A stretch of 23,822 nucleotides of DNA from JANNXY01 sp964472605 (lineage in GTDB: Bacteria; Patescibacteriota; Minisyncoccia; Phycocordibacterales; CAIZIN01). Where the stretch lies: the NCBI GenBank assembly GCA_964472605.1, contig CAYYLG010000009.1, positions 1-23,822 on the forward strand, in the 5' to 3' direction. The translations under genes and the position numbers were made by a program. Positions 7,569 through 15,364 of the stretch are shown here, piece by piece (the first letter of the stretch is position 1; every line of letters starts with the position of its first letter). Below the pieces are notes generated by a model that saw nothing but the letters and a program-made list of their open reading frames with translations, did not search any database and was not told the origin of the DNA.

Positions 7569-7569
7569 T
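7564..7569 (+). promoter_or_regulatory. possible internal -10 box before pilC
   Basis: TATAAT overlaps the pilT stop and ends 10 nt before the pilC ATG, the same arrangement as at pilM and msrA. No clear -35. Confidence 0.35.
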
Positions 7570-7579
7570 TTAAAACATC

Positions 7580-8788
7580 ATGTTATTTGTCTATAAAGCA
7601 ATTGATCAAAGTGGCAAAGAGGTTTCCGGTACCATCGAGGCCGTAAACAACGATATTGCTATAAGTGGACTTCAGAGAAGGGGTTTTGTACTTTCCTCAA
7701 TTCACCCAGCAGATGAGGGAGGTAGTGTACTTACAAGAAGTATTGGTATCTTTGAGCGTGTTAAGAACAAGGATATTGTAATCTTGTCCCGTCAGATTGC
7801 TACGCTTTTTCAAGCACAAGTTTCCGCACTTCGTGTATTCAGACTACTTGCATCTGAAACAGAAAATCCAGCACTAAGAAAAGTTCTTGATGAAGTCTCA
7901 GAGGATTTGCAATCAGGTGCTGCAATATCTAAGGCATTATCTAGACATCCAAAAGTATTTTCAGACTTTTATGTAAACATGGTTCGCTCGGGTGAGGAGT
8001 CAGGTAAACTTGATCAAGTGTTTCTATTTCTTGCTGATTATCTAGATAGAACATATGAGGTAATGTCTAAGGCCAAGAACGCACTCATCTATCCAGCTTT
8101 CGTGATATTCACTTTCTGTGCTGTGATGATACTTATGCTTACCTTGGTTATCCCAAAGATTAGTCAAATTCTTATTGATTCAGGACAAGAGATCCCAATA
8201 TATACAAAGATAGTTATCGGTCTTTCAAATTTCTTTGTTGATTACGGTTTCATTATGGCGATACTTGGTGCAGCCGGTGTTGGATTCCTTATAAAATTTG
8301 TTCAATCAGCATCAGGTGGAACATCTTTCGATGCATTCAAGATTTCTGTGCCATATGTAGGTGATCTATATAGAAAGCTGTATCTTTCTCGTATCGCTGA
8401 CAACATGTCTACAATGCTTACGTCAGGTATACCGATGCTTAGAGCACTCGAGATAACTTCTGCGGTGGTAGACAATAGAATCTTCAAAGAAGCTTTGACA
8501 GCAAGTTTAGAGAAGGTAAAGGCAGGTGCACCGCTCTCAGAGTCACTTAATGATCATAAGGAAATCCCTCAGATCATGACTCAGATGATCAAGGTAGGTG
8601 AGGAGTCTGGAAATATGGGAGAAATTCTAGGAACACTCTCAAAGTTCTATCAAAGAGAGGTTACCAATGCTGTAGATACTCTAGTAGGACTCATCGAACC
8701 AGCTATGATTGTGGGCCTTGGCGTGGGCGTAGGAACTCTCCTTGCTTCAGTATTAATCCCTATATATAACGTTGCGTCAACATTCTAG
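7580..8788 (+). CDS. pilC: type IV pilus platform protein PilC (GspF family)
   Basis: 402 aa, normal length. There are two repeated T2SSF domains: the first at ~65-190 contains LSRQIATLFQAQVSALRVFRL, and the second at ~270-395 contains the matching ADNMSTMLTSGIPMLRALE. Each carries the MVRSGEESGKL/MIKVGEESGNM-type motif. Hydrophobic segments lie after the first domain (~170-190), in the middle (~210-235) and at the C-terminus (~370-395). PilC is the inner-membrane platform on which PilB and PilT act. It is the last gene before the pilin promoter region. Confidence 0.95.
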   Translation: MLFVYKAIDQSGKEVSGTIEAVNNDIAISGLQRRGFVLSSIHPADEGGSVLTRSIGIFERVKNKDIVILSRQIATLFQAQVSALRVFRLLASETENPALRKVLDEVSEDLQSGAAISKALSRHPKVFSDFYVNMVRSGEESGKLDQVFLFLADYLDRTYEVMSKAKNALIYPAFVIFTFCAVMILMLTLVIPKISQILIDSGQEIPIYTKIVIGLSNFFVDYGFIMAILGAAGVGFLIKFVQSASGGTSFDAFKISVPYVGDLYRKLYLSRIADNMSTMLTSGIPMLRALEITSAVVDNRIFKEALTASLEKVKAGAPLSESLNDHKEIPQIMTQMIKVGEESGNMGEILGTLSKFYQREVTNAVDTLVGLIEPAMIVGLGVGVGTLLASVLIPIYNVASTF

Positions 8789-8846
8789 ACCTGACTGTCG
8801 TAGGCAGTTGTCCACAGTGCAAATATGGCTTAACTGTGGGGCGTAG

Positions 8847-8882
8847 TATAATAGTATCAACCTAATTTTATCAGTTTAGGTT
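8847..8882 (+). promoter_or_regulatory. major pilin promoter -10 and 5'-UTR hairpin
   Basis: TATAAT (8847-8852) is followed by AACCTAA (8859-8865) and TTAGGTT (8876-8882), which would put a 7-bp stem-loop at the very 5' end of the pilin mRNA. An AATT/TTAA-type 4-nt tandem repeat (~8883-8901) then leads to the ATG at 8914. Unlike its neighbours, this gene has a ~55-nt leader. An inverted repeat CCACAGT/ACTGTGG (8812-8818/8833-8839) lies just upstream of the -10. Confidence 0.5.
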
Positions 8883-8913
8883 AATAATTAATTAATTAAT
8901 TATATTTTCAATT

Positions 8914-9015
8914 ATGAAAAGAAATAAAGGTTTTACATTGATCGAACTTTTGGTGGTTATCGCCATCATCGGTATTCTATCTTCAGTAGTTTTGACATCA
9001 CTTGGATCAGCTAGA
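8914..9015 (+). CDS. major type IV pilin (partial, cut by gap)
   Basis: Only the first 34 residues are visible before the run of N. They are a textbook class III signal, KRNKG|FTLIELLVVIAIIGILSSVVLTSL: a short basic leader, Gly at -1, Phe at +1, Glu at +5, then the hydrophobic helix. PilD would cleave after Gly6. The separate promoter, structured leader and place after pilC suggest a strongly expressed major pilin. The C-terminus is lost in the gap; what remains after 9115 cannot be assigned to a frame. Confidence 0.85.
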
Positions 9016-9115
9016 NNNNNNNNNNNNNNNNNNNNNNNNNNNNNNNNNNNNNNNNNNNNNNNNNNNNNNNNNNNNNNNNNNNNNNNNNNNNNNNNNNNNN
9101 NNNNNNNNNNNNNNN
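9016..9115. other. assembly gap (100 N)
   Basis: Exactly 100 N, a placeholder length. The true size is unknown; the rest of the pilin and possibly further pilin genes may be missing. The right edge abuts a REP-like palindrome, which probably broke the assembly. Confidence 0.98.
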
Positions 9116-9123
9116 AAGGGCTA

Positions 9124-9142
9124 TGCAAGGACCGTCCTTGCA
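9124..9142. repeat. REP-like palindrome, copy 1
   Basis: TGCAAGGACCGTCCTTGCA: a perfect 9-bp stem around a single C. It shares the core GCAAGGACCGTCCTT with copies at 9189-9213 and 9886-9908. Confidence 0.7.
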
Positions 9143-9150
9143 GAACGAAG

Positions 9151-9173
9151 AACCAAGAAAAACTTGGTTTTTT
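9151..9173 (+). terminator. rho-independent terminator after the pilin region
   Basis: AACCAAG (9151-9157), loop AAAAA, CTTGGTT (9163-9169), then further T's. It is placed to end the pilin transcript coming out of the gap. Confidence 0.6.
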
Positions 9174-9188
9174 GTTTTGTATTTTATT

Positions 9189-9213
9189 AACCGCAAGGAC
9201 CGTCCTTACGGTT
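9189..9213. repeat. REP-like palindrome, copy 2 (transposase 3' side)
   Basis: A 25-nt imperfect palindrome: AACCG-C-AAGGAC on the left and GTCCTT-A-CGGTT on the right, with a C/A mismatch in the stem. It contains the transposase stop codon. Positions 9193-9213 are repeated exactly at 9888-9908. Confidence 0.75.
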
Positions 9214-9856
9214 GGGATAACCAGGATTCTAAGAGGTTTTTAAAGTCACTTTTTGTTTCAAAATATTTAGGGAAAGCTTCTTTGCTAAGTATCAAGACTT
9301 CGTCACGTTCACTTTCTTTTGCATAATCAAAATAACTTGAATATTTGTAATTCTCTATGTATTTTTTTGCTTCGTTCAAATTATTAATTTTTTTATTTTT
9401 CCAGTCCTTATCGATTATTCCTATTGGATTAAGGTGAATGTAACTATATTGATGTTTTAGATAATTATCGTTATCTAAATGCTGTGCTTTGAATCTACCC
9501 TCAAACAAAGCACCTCTTCTTTGGTGTTTAGTATTAAAATACATTGAATATCCTGTTAGTAGTTTTTTCATGAAAATAGTTATGCCACCATCTTCTTTTT
9601 CCTTAAGAAGCAGATGAAAGTGGTTTGGCATAATACACCAAGCTCCGATGGAAACTAGTTGTTTTTTTATTTTAATATCTTTTAGCTCTTTATTTTTCAC
9701 TTCTTCAAATCTGATTGGTTCTGTGTTGTTGGCTATAAAAAGTAACTTTATGAATCTTTCATGATCTTTAGTATCAAAGAATATTTGTCTTTTATCTACA
9801 CCTCTATTGTATATGTGGTACGACTCATCAGGAGAAAAAGTAATTCTTCTTAGCAT
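9206..9856 (-). CDS. REP-associated tyrosine (Y1/HUH) transposase
   Basis: 216 aa and apparently intact. It has the TnpA_REP/Y1_Tnp features: an N-terminal ESYHIYNRGVDKRQIFFD segment, the HUH motif PNHFH (His79, His81), a candidate nucleophile Tyr (Tyr103, or Tyr106) in LTGYSMYFN, and the downstream RRGALFEGRF and YIHLNP blocks. The enzyme makes single-strand cuts at REP-type hairpins and is usually a domesticated, single-copy transposase. It lies against the pilus genes, between pilin and pilD, and has REP-like palindromes on both sides, one overlapping its stop codon. A TAAAAT -10-like box lies 6 nt before the ATG. It is a clear intruder in the locus. Confidence 0.92.
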   Translation of the reverse strand: MLRRITFSPDESYHIYNRGVDKRQIFFDTKDHERFIKLLFIANNTEPIRFEEVKNKELKDIKIKKQLVSIGAWCIMPNHFHLLLKEKEDGGITIFMKKLLTGYSMYFNTKHQRRGALFEGRFKAQHLDNDNYLKHQYSYIHLNPIGIIDKDWKNKKINNLNEAKKYIENYKYSSYFDYAKESERDEVLILSKEAFPKYFETKSDFKNLLESWLSQP

Positions 9857-9885
9857 ACCTCTATTTTACTAAACTGAAGTATGCA

Positions 9886-9908
9886 CTGCAAGGACCGTCC
9901 TTACGGTT
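9886..9908. repeat. REP-like palindrome, copy 3 (transposase 5' side)
   Basis: CTGCAAGGACCGTCCTT followed by ACGGTT. Its last 21 nt match 9193-9213 exactly in the same orientation, so the transposase gene is bracketed by direct copies, as in a REP insertion unit. Confidence 0.75.
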
Positions 9909-9943
9909 AATTGCTAAGTCGTTTGATAGTATTATTAAATATA

Positions 9944-10693
9944 ATGATTTATTTAATCTTTATATTCGGTTTAATTATTGGAAGTTTTCTGAACGTTGTT
10001 ATCTATCGCTATAACACCGGTAGGGGAATTGGGGGCAGGTCTGGATGCTTCTCTTGTGGTAAGACGCTTGCTTGGTATGAATTGTTCCCAGTACTAAGTT
10101 TCCTTTTACAAAAGGGTAGGTGTACAAAGTGTTATACCAAACTATCTTGGCAGTATCCTCTAGTAGAACTCATAACAGGATTGATGTTTGCCCTAATCTA
10201 TTCAATGTTTGGTTTTACATTAGCTGGGCTTATATATCTACTTATCGGGATTTATTCGATTATGATTTCCGTCTACGATATACGACATACAATTATCCCA
10301 GACTCTTGGGTGTATACGCTTTCAGTTTTTGGAATAATTCTGAATTATCAGAACATTGTTAATGTTTTGATTGCTGGGTTAATCATCTTTTCATTCTTTG
10401 CATTGCTTTGGCTTATGGGCAGAGGTAACTGGATGGGGTTTGGTGATGCAAAGCTTGGCCTTGCTATGGGACTTGTATTAGGAATATCCAAAGGCGTTAC
10501 TGCGGTGATGGTTGGATTTTGGCTTGGGGCAATTGTGGGGATTTTGCTTATGATATTAACTAAAATATTTAGCAAATTTAATTATCACTTGAAGAGTGAG
10601 ATTCCTTTTGGGCCATTTCTCATTTTAGGTATGTGGCTTTCTATCGTATTTAATCTTGATCTAGTGTGGATGGCGGGGCTATTTGCATTCTAG
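9944..10693 (+). CDS. pilD: prepilin peptidase / N-methyltransferase PilD
   Basis: 249 aa from ATG 9944, giving MIYLIFIFGLIIGSFLNVV, the usual family start; an in-frame TTG at 9911 would add 11 untypical residues. The cytoplasmic loop has both zinc-type pairs, CFSC (Cys35/38) and CTKC (Cys60/63), so the methylation domain is present. The aspartyl protease residues are Asp112 in VYDIRHTIIPD and Asp168 in the GFGD motif. It is an integral membrane protein with about seven or eight helices. It cleaves and methylates the leader of the pilin and the four downstream pseudopilins. The start lies 35 nt after REP copy 3, so its expression may be affected by the insertion; a TATAAT overlaps the ATG. 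Confidence 0.93.
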   Translation: MIYLIFIFGLIIGSFLNVVIYRYNTGRGIGGRSGCFSCGKTLAWYELFPVLSFLLQKGRCTKCYTKLSWQYPLVELITGLMFALIYSMFGFTLAGLIYLLIGIYSIMISVYDIRHTIIPDSWVYTLSVFGIILNYQNIVNVLIAGLIIFSFFALLWLMGRGNWMGFGDAKLGLAMGLVLGISKGVTAVMVGFWLGAIVGILLMILTKIFSKFNYHLKSEIPFGPFLILGMWLSIVFNLDLVWMAGLFAF

Positions 10694-10702
10694 TATAGGA
10701 GG

Positions 10703-10708
10703 TATAAT
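10703..10708 (+). promoter_or_regulatory. -10 box or SD before the first pseudopilin
   Basis: TATAAT ends 8 nt before ATG 10717, matching the leaderless spacing at pilM. AGGAGG just upstream (10698-10703) is 13 nt from this ATG, too far for a usual Shine-Dalgarno. It is better placed for ATG 10707, which opens only a 19-codon out-of-frame ORF. Confidence 0.4.
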
Positions 10709-10716
10709 GAGTAGTA

Positions 10717-11379
10717 ATGAAAAGAATATTTACTTCTCTAATAAATCGGGGGATGACGCTTATTGAGCTTCTTGTTTCAATTGCTATTTTTACAATCATT
10801 ACATCTGTAGTTTTGTTCAATCATACTGAGTTTAATTCAAACGTGCTCGTAACTAATCTTGCATACGAAGTTGCGCTCGCTATTAGGCAGGCTCAAACTT
10901 ATGGTTTGTCGGTAAAGCAGGGATCGACACATTCATTTGGAATATATGTTGATACAAATGGTCCACAATCGTTAATAATTTTTGAGGATACAAACAATGA
11001 TGGGATATTCAATGGAACCGGTAATTTTGATGAGGTTTGTCCATCTGTGAGTTCTGGTGATGCAGATGGAGATACTTGTGAGGAGAGATTATCGCTTAGG
11101 GGGAATGTCGAGTTTTCTGAATTCTGTGTATATAAAGAAATAAATGGTCTAAGGTGCTCGGTTGGAAGTGATAATATAAATTGGTCATCCGTAATGTTTA
11201 AAAGACCTAACCCAATTGCATTAATATACGGTGAACAGTTTGGTCCAAATACAGACAATTTAGATCTCAATAAGGATACTCAAAAATATTTCACAATAAC
11301 CTTAAAGTCAAATAGTACAGATAAACACAAAACTGTAAAAGTTGAGCGTACTGGGCAGATATCAGTTGTACAAGAATAA
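10717..11379 (+). CDS. minor pilin / GspH-like pseudopilin
   Basis: 220 aa. The class III signal is INRG|MTLIELLVSIAIFTIITSVVLF with Glu at +5; Met rather than Phe follows the cleavage site. The C-terminal domain is Cys-containing and includes Asp-rich loops DTNNDGIFNG and DADGD, which resemble calcium-binding loops. It is the first of four tightly packed pseudopilin genes (overlap of 1 nt with the next). GspH/FimT identity is assigned from the YEVALAIRQAQTYGLSVKQ helix typical of that group. It probably takes part in the initiation complex at the pilus tip (inference). Confidence 0.85.
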   Translation: MKRIFTSLINRGMTLIELLVSIAIFTIITSVVLFNHTEFNSNVLVTNLAYEVALAIRQAQTYGLSVKQGSTHSFGIYVDTNGPQSLIIFEDTNNDGIFNGTGNFDEVCPSVSSGDADGDTCEERLSLRGNVEFSEFCVYKEINGLRCSVGSDNINWSSVMFKRPNPIALIYGEQFGPNTDNLDLNKDTQKYFTITLKSNSTDKHKTVKVERTGQISVVQE

Positions 11380-11936
11380 TGTTTAAAATCAGTAAACAAA
11401 AGAAAAAAGGATTTTCACTTGTAGAACTCATGGTTGCTGTATCAATATTTGCAATTGTGATGCTCATTGGTACCGGAGCCATCCTGGCTATCGTAAATGG
11501 TAACAAAAAGAATCAGAGCATGCAGGTTGCTATTTCAAACTTGAATTACGCTGTAGAGAACATGACGAGAAACATGAAGACAGGTAGAGGTTTTCAGAAT
11601 TCTGCTGATTTTAATTATCCAACAGATAATATAACCTTTACAACCACTGATGATGAAAATGTAAAGTATTTCTATGCCTCTAATGTGGATAGCAATGGTG
11701 ATACAAAGGGTAGCTTGATGATCCAATATTTAGATGAGCCTGGAGCACCGGCTATTGCTGTAACTGCACCAGAAATTGATATAGATACTCTTACCTTTGC
11801 TGTAACTGGAGCAGATGCAAATGATGGTTTTCAACCTGCAGTAATTATCTATATTGCAGGAACCGTAAGTAACGGGAGCTTAACAACCGACTTTGCATTA
11901 CATACTTCTGTAACACAGAGATCTGTAGACTTTTAA
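11379..11936 (+). CDS. minor pilin / type II pseudopilin (GspJ- or PilW-like)
   Basis: 185 aa. The signal is KKKG|FSLVELMVAVSIFAIVMLIGTGAILAI with Glu at +5. The rest is a beta-rich extracytoplasmic domain without Cys. The start codon shares its A with the previous stop (TAATG), a sign of coupled translation. The VENMTRNMKTGRGF segment after the helix recalls GspJ/PilW-type proteins, but the family placement is by position and pattern only. Confidence 0.82.
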   Translation: MFKISKQKKKGFSLVELMVAVSIFAIVMLIGTGAILAIVNGNKKNQSMQVAISNLNYAVENMTRNMKTGRGFQNSADFNYPTDNITFTTTDDENVKYFYASNVDSNGDTKGSLMIQYLDEPGAPAIAVTAPEIDIDTLTFAVTGADANDGFQPAVIIYIAGTVSNGSLTTDFALHTSVTQRSVDF

Positions 11937-11940
11937 ATAT

Positions 11941-12510
11941 ATGATTAAGAATTTATTCCAAAAGAATATAAATAAAGGATTCACATTAGTAGAGACTTTG
12001 GTTGCCATCACAATACTCATGATCTCAATCGGTGGACCTATGGTGCTTGTTGGTAATGGTATAAATGTTTCTAGATTTTCTCGTGATCAGGTTACGGCTT
12101 TTTATATCGCTCAGGATGCTATAGAAGCATTGAGGTTTGTAAGGGATGCAAACAGAATAGCCAGAGTTACTGATACCACTGATACAGTGCAGTGGTCGTA
12201 TCTGAGTAGTTTAGCTGATCTTGGGTGTATTAGAGCTTGTGATATAGATTCGTATAAGGTGTATTCTGGGAATTTTGATGGTACTGGTGTACAGGAAAAT
12301 TGGGCAGGTGAGAAATTAAAAATAAACCTAAACGGATACTTTGGTCACGATTCTACAGGTGAAGATTCAAAATTCCAAAGGCAAATAACGATAAAACCTA
12401 TAGAAAATAAAGATGAGGTGGATATTTTGGTTACCGTGTCTTGGGATTCGGGAGGAGTTTTCGGTAGTAGACAGTTCTCGGTAAGAGAGAGTTTATTCTA
12501 TTGGCAATAA
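11941..12510 (+). CDS. minor pilin / PilV- or GspI-like pseudopilin
   Basis: 189 aa. The signal is NKG|FTLVETLVAITILMISIGGPMVLV with Glu at +5. AFYIAQDAIEALRFVRDANR follows the helix, a pattern common in PilV-like proteins. The globular domain has two close Cys (CIRAC). It starts 4 nt after the previous stop and ends 1 nt before the next gene. Probably co-assembled with its neighbours at the pilus tip (inference). Confidence 0.82.
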   Translation: MIKNLFQKNINKGFTLVETLVAITILMISIGGPMVLVGNGINVSRFSRDQVTAFYIAQDAIEALRFVRDANRIARVTDTTDTVQWSYLSSLADLGCIRACDIDSYKVYSGNFDGTGVQENWAGEKLKINLNGYFGHDSTGEDSKFQRQITIKPIENKDEVDILVTVSWDSGGVFGSRQFSVRESLFYWQ

Positions 12511-12511
12511 T

Positions 12512-13027
12512 ATGAAATCAATTTTATTCAAAAAGCAAAAAGGTTTTACAGTACTGTTCTCTGTTATAGTATCAGCTATTGTTTTAGCTATCGGTATATC
12601 TATTGCAAATATAACCTTGAAACAGATAATCATTTCTTCTGCAGGTAGAGAGTCTCAGATTGCTTTCTATGCAGCTGATTCTGGTGCCGAATGTGCAATG
12701 TATTATGATCTTAAAAACACTGATATATTTAATCTGATCTCAGCCCCAAGCTCAGATTCTATAAGTTGTTTCAATAATACCGCTGAAGATAGTATTGATT
12801 TTGATCGTCCAATTGATGGCTCTGCTGCCACAACCACTTTCACTATTTATTTCAAAGATTTAACAAGTGGTAATCAAACTCAGCTTTGTGCCAAGGTTAG
12901 TGTAGGTAAGCATGATTTCAATTCAGATGGTATTGCAGATAAAACCATAATCGAATCCAGAGGCTACAATGTCTGTGATTCTGGTAATCCTCGTCAGCTT
13001 GAACGTGGTCTAGAGATAACTTATTAA
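12512..13027 (+). CDS. PilX/GspK-like pseudopilin lacking Glu5
   Basis: 171 aa. The signal KKQKG|FTVLFSVIVSAIVLAIGISIANITL has Phe instead of Glu at +5 (Phe16 of the precursor). Next comes the PilX-type signature AFYAADSGAECA. The C-terminal domain has several Cys and a calcium-loop-like DFNSDGIADK. Loss of Glu5 is known in GspK, the tip pseudopilin, where no preceding subunit needs the salt bridge. This suggests the protein caps the minor-pilin complex (inference). It is the last pilus gene; ligA starts 18 nt later behind its own -10 box. Confidence 0.8.
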   Translation: MKSILFKKQKGFTVLFSVIVSAIVLAIGISIANITLKQIIISSAGRESQIAFYAADSGAECAMYYDLKNTDIFNLISAPSSDSISCFNNTAEDSIDFDRPIDGSAATTTFTIYFKDLTSGNQTQLCAKVSVGKHDFNSDGIADKTIIESRGYNVCDSGNPRQLERGLEITY

Positions 13028-13045
13028 TATGTTAGAATCTGCCAT

Positions 13046-15064
13046 ATGGCGATTGCTAATGAGATAAGAAATAGATATGAAAAGTTGAAAGAGACGATAG
13101 AGTACCATCGTCATCTTTACCATGCTAAGGATATTTCCGAGATATCTCCAGAGGCTTTGGATTCGTTAAAGAAGGAGCTTGTAGAAATTGAGAGAGAGTA
13201 TCCGAGTCTTGTAACACCGGATTCTCCATCTCAGCGAGTGGCAGGCGAGGCTTTGAAGGCGTTTAAGAAAGTTCCTCACAAGGTCACTCAGTGGTCTTTC
13301 AACGACGCTTTCGATGAGGGGGAGATGAGGGAGTTCGACCTTAGGATGAAGAGAATGCTCAAGCAATCTACAGATAAGGATGAAAATCCAACTTATGTCT
13401 GTGAATTAAAGATAGATGGTTTAAAGGTCGTTTTGGAATACGAAAAAGGAATTCTGAAAACTGCTGCAACTCGCGGTGATGGTGTTGTGGGTGAGGATGT
13501 GACCATGAATGTGCGCACCATAGAGTCGGTACCTCTCAGGATAAAAAAAGATGTAAATATAATTGTGGAGGGAGAAGTTTGGCTTTCTAAAAGTAATTTA
13601 ATAAAAATAAATAAAGAACAAGAGAAAAAAGGGGAGGAACTCTATGCAAACCCCAGAAATGTCGCAGCAGGATCCATTCGTCAACTTGATCCAAAAGTTA
13701 CTGCGTCACGCGGGCTTTCTACCTTTATATATGATGTAGCTTTATATGATCATGTGCCAGATACTCAGATTAAGGAATTAGAGTTATTGAAGGATTTGGG
13801 ATTTAAAGTAAATAATCATTTTAAGTTTTGTAAAAGTATTGATGATGTAATTAAGTTTTGGCATGAATGGAAAGATAAAAGTAAGAAGCAAGATTATTGG
13901 ATTGATGGAGTTGTGGTGAAAGTCAACGAAAAGAAATATCAAGAAATATTGGGCTACACAGGTAAGGCTCCGCGATGGGGAATTGCTTTCAAATTTCCAG
14001 CCGAACAAGTTACTACAGTGGTAGAAGATATTGTTTTTCAAGTTGGGCGAACTGGAGTTGTAACACCTGTAGCACATTTGCGCCCAGTATCTGTGGCAGG
14101 AACTACAGTGTCTAGAGCGACACTTCATAATATGGATGAGATAGAACGACTTAGCCTCAAAATTGGGGATACAATAATTCTGGAAAAAGCTGGAGATGTG
14201 ATTCCAAAAGTGGTGAAAGTTTTGTCTGAAATGAGAACCGGTAAAGAAAAAACTTTTAAAATGATTACAGAGTGTCCAGAATGTGGTAGTACATTAGAGA
14301 AACAAAATAATTTAAATGGAGAGAGTGTGGCATATTATTGTATAAATAAAAACTGCCCCGCGAAGGATAGAAGGAAGTTTTACTATTTTGTTTCAAAATC
14401 AGCATTCGATATAGATCATTGTGGACCGAAGGTTATCGATGCACTTATGGATGCAGACCTTGTGTCTACTTATGCGGATTTATTTACTCTGACTATGGGC
14501 GATGTACTGTCTATGCCACGCTTCGCAGAAAAGAGTGCAGATAATTTAATTGAATCAATACAAAAATCTAAAAAGGTTACACTATCTAGATTATTAGTTT
14601 CTTTATCAATTCCTCAAGTTGGAGAAGAGACTGCGATAGACCTCGCAAAGAATTTTGGGAGCCTAGAAAAAATTCGTAAAGCAGAGAAAGAAACCTTGGC
14701 AAATATATACGGAATAGGTGAGACAGTTACCGAGGCTGTGTATACTTGGTTTCGCGATAAACATAATATAAAAGTCTTGGATGAATTACTTAAACATATA
14801 AAAGTTGAGGACAATAAATCAGTTAAAATTGGAGGAGGATTCTTCTCTGGTAAAACCGTAGTGCTTACAGGAACACTGGGGTCTATGTCTCGAGATGAAG
14901 CCAAGGACATTATCCGATCTCAAGGTGGAAACATCACAAGTGCTGTATCTAAAAAAACTGATTATGTAGTAGCTGGCGAAAATCCTGGATCTAAACTAGA
15001 TGAGGCAGAAAGTTTGGGTGTTACAGTAATGCCCGAAGCTGAATTTTTAAAAAAGATAAAATAG
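13046..15064 (+). CDS. ligA: NAD+-dependent DNA ligase
   Basis: 672 aa, the normal bacterial length. The domain order is complete: Ia domain with YHRHLYH; adenylation domain with active-site Lys122 in ELKIDG; OB fold; a four-Cys zinc finger (CPECG...CINKNCP, around residues 413-436); helix-hairpin-helix repeats (LSIPQVGEETA, IYGIGETV); and a C-terminal BRCT domain (FSGKTVVLTGTLGSMSRDEAK). It seals nicks in replication and repair. A TAGAAT box ends 7 nt before the ATG, which points to its own leaderless promoter after the pilus genes. Confidence 0.97.
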   Translation: MAIANEIRNRYEKLKETIEYHRHLYHAKDISEISPEALDSLKKELVEIEREYPSLVTPDSPSQRVAGEALKAFKKVPHKVTQWSFNDAFDEGEMREFDLRMKRMLKQSTDKDENPTYVCELKIDGLKVVLEYEKGILKTAATRGDGVVGEDVTMNVRTIESVPLRIKKDVNIIVEGEVWLSKSNLIKINKEQEKKGEELYANPRNVAAGSIRQLDPKVTASRGLSTFIYDVALYDHVPDTQIKELELLKDLGFKVNNHFKFCKSIDDVIKFWHEWKDKSKKQDYWIDGVVVKVNEKKYQEILGYTGKAPRWGIAFKFPAEQVTTVVEDIVFQVGRTGVVTPVAHLRPVSVAGTTVSRATLHNMDEIERLSLKIGDTIILEKAGDVIPKVVKVLSEMRTGKEKTFKMITECPECGSTLEKQNNLNGESVAYYCINKNCPAKDRRKFYYFVSKSAFDIDHCGPKVIDALMDADLVSTYADLFTLTMGDVLSMPRFAEKSADNLIESIQKSKKVTLSRLLVSLSIPQVGEETAIDLAKNFGSLEKIRKAEKETLANIYGIGETVTEAVYTWFRDKHNIKVLDELLKHIKVEDNKSVKIGGGFFSGKTVVLTGTLGSMSRDEAKDIIRSQGGNITSAVSKKTDYVVAGENPGSKLDEAESLGVTVMPEAEFLKKIK

Positions 15065-15078
15065 TGTAGTATAGCTTT

Positions 15079-15363
15079 ATGATTACCGACAAAGATATAG
15101 ACAATCTAGCGGAGCTTTCAAGACTTGAGCTCTCTGCCGAGGAGAAGGCTTCATATGCCAAGGATTTAAATAATATTTTGAATTATATAAGTGAGCTAAA
15201 TAAGCTTGGCTTAGAAGCTACTCCTCATTATGATGAGCTTACCTTGAATTCTATGCGTGAGGATGTTGTGACTACAGAGACTGGATCAAATACAGAAATT
15301 CTAGTTAAAGCATCTGCAGATAATGACAAGAATTATATAAAAGTTAAGAAAATTCTAGGATAA
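15079..15363 (+). CDS. gatC: aspartyl/glutamyl-tRNA amidotransferase subunit C
   Basis: 94 aa. Typical GatC: the start ITDKDIDNLAELSRLELSAEEKASYAKDLNNILNYISEL, then the PHYDELTLNSMREDVV segment that wraps GatA. A TAGTAT box ends 6 nt before the ATG. The stop is 1 nt from gatA, so the two are co-translated. GatB is not in the window and must be encoded elsewhere if the complex is functional. Confidence 0.93.
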   Translation: MITDKDIDNLAELSRLELSAEEKASYAKDLNNILNYISELNKLGLEATPHYDELTLNSMREDVVTTETGSNTEILVKASADNDKNYIKVKKILG

Positions 15364-15364
15364 T

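Noticed and set aside
9116..9205. ORFs crossing the N run into the post-gap sequence
   Set aside because: The gap length is arbitrary, so the frame across it has no meaning.
9124..9908. CRISPR-like direct repeats
   Set aside because: Three palindromes with unequal spacing around a transposase gene fit REP elements, not an array.
9911..9943. TTG start extending PilD by 11 residues
   Set aside because: The extension is not typical of the family; ATG 9944 gives the standard hydrophobic PilD start.
10707..10766. Short ORF starting at ATG 10707 right after AGGAGG
   Set aside because: Only 19 codons, out of frame with the pseudopilin and ending inside it; the class III signal from ATG 10717 is clear.
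13784..14128. Minus-strand 114-aa ORF inside ligA
   Set aside because: Opposite a fully conserved LigA sequence; the translation has no domain-like character.
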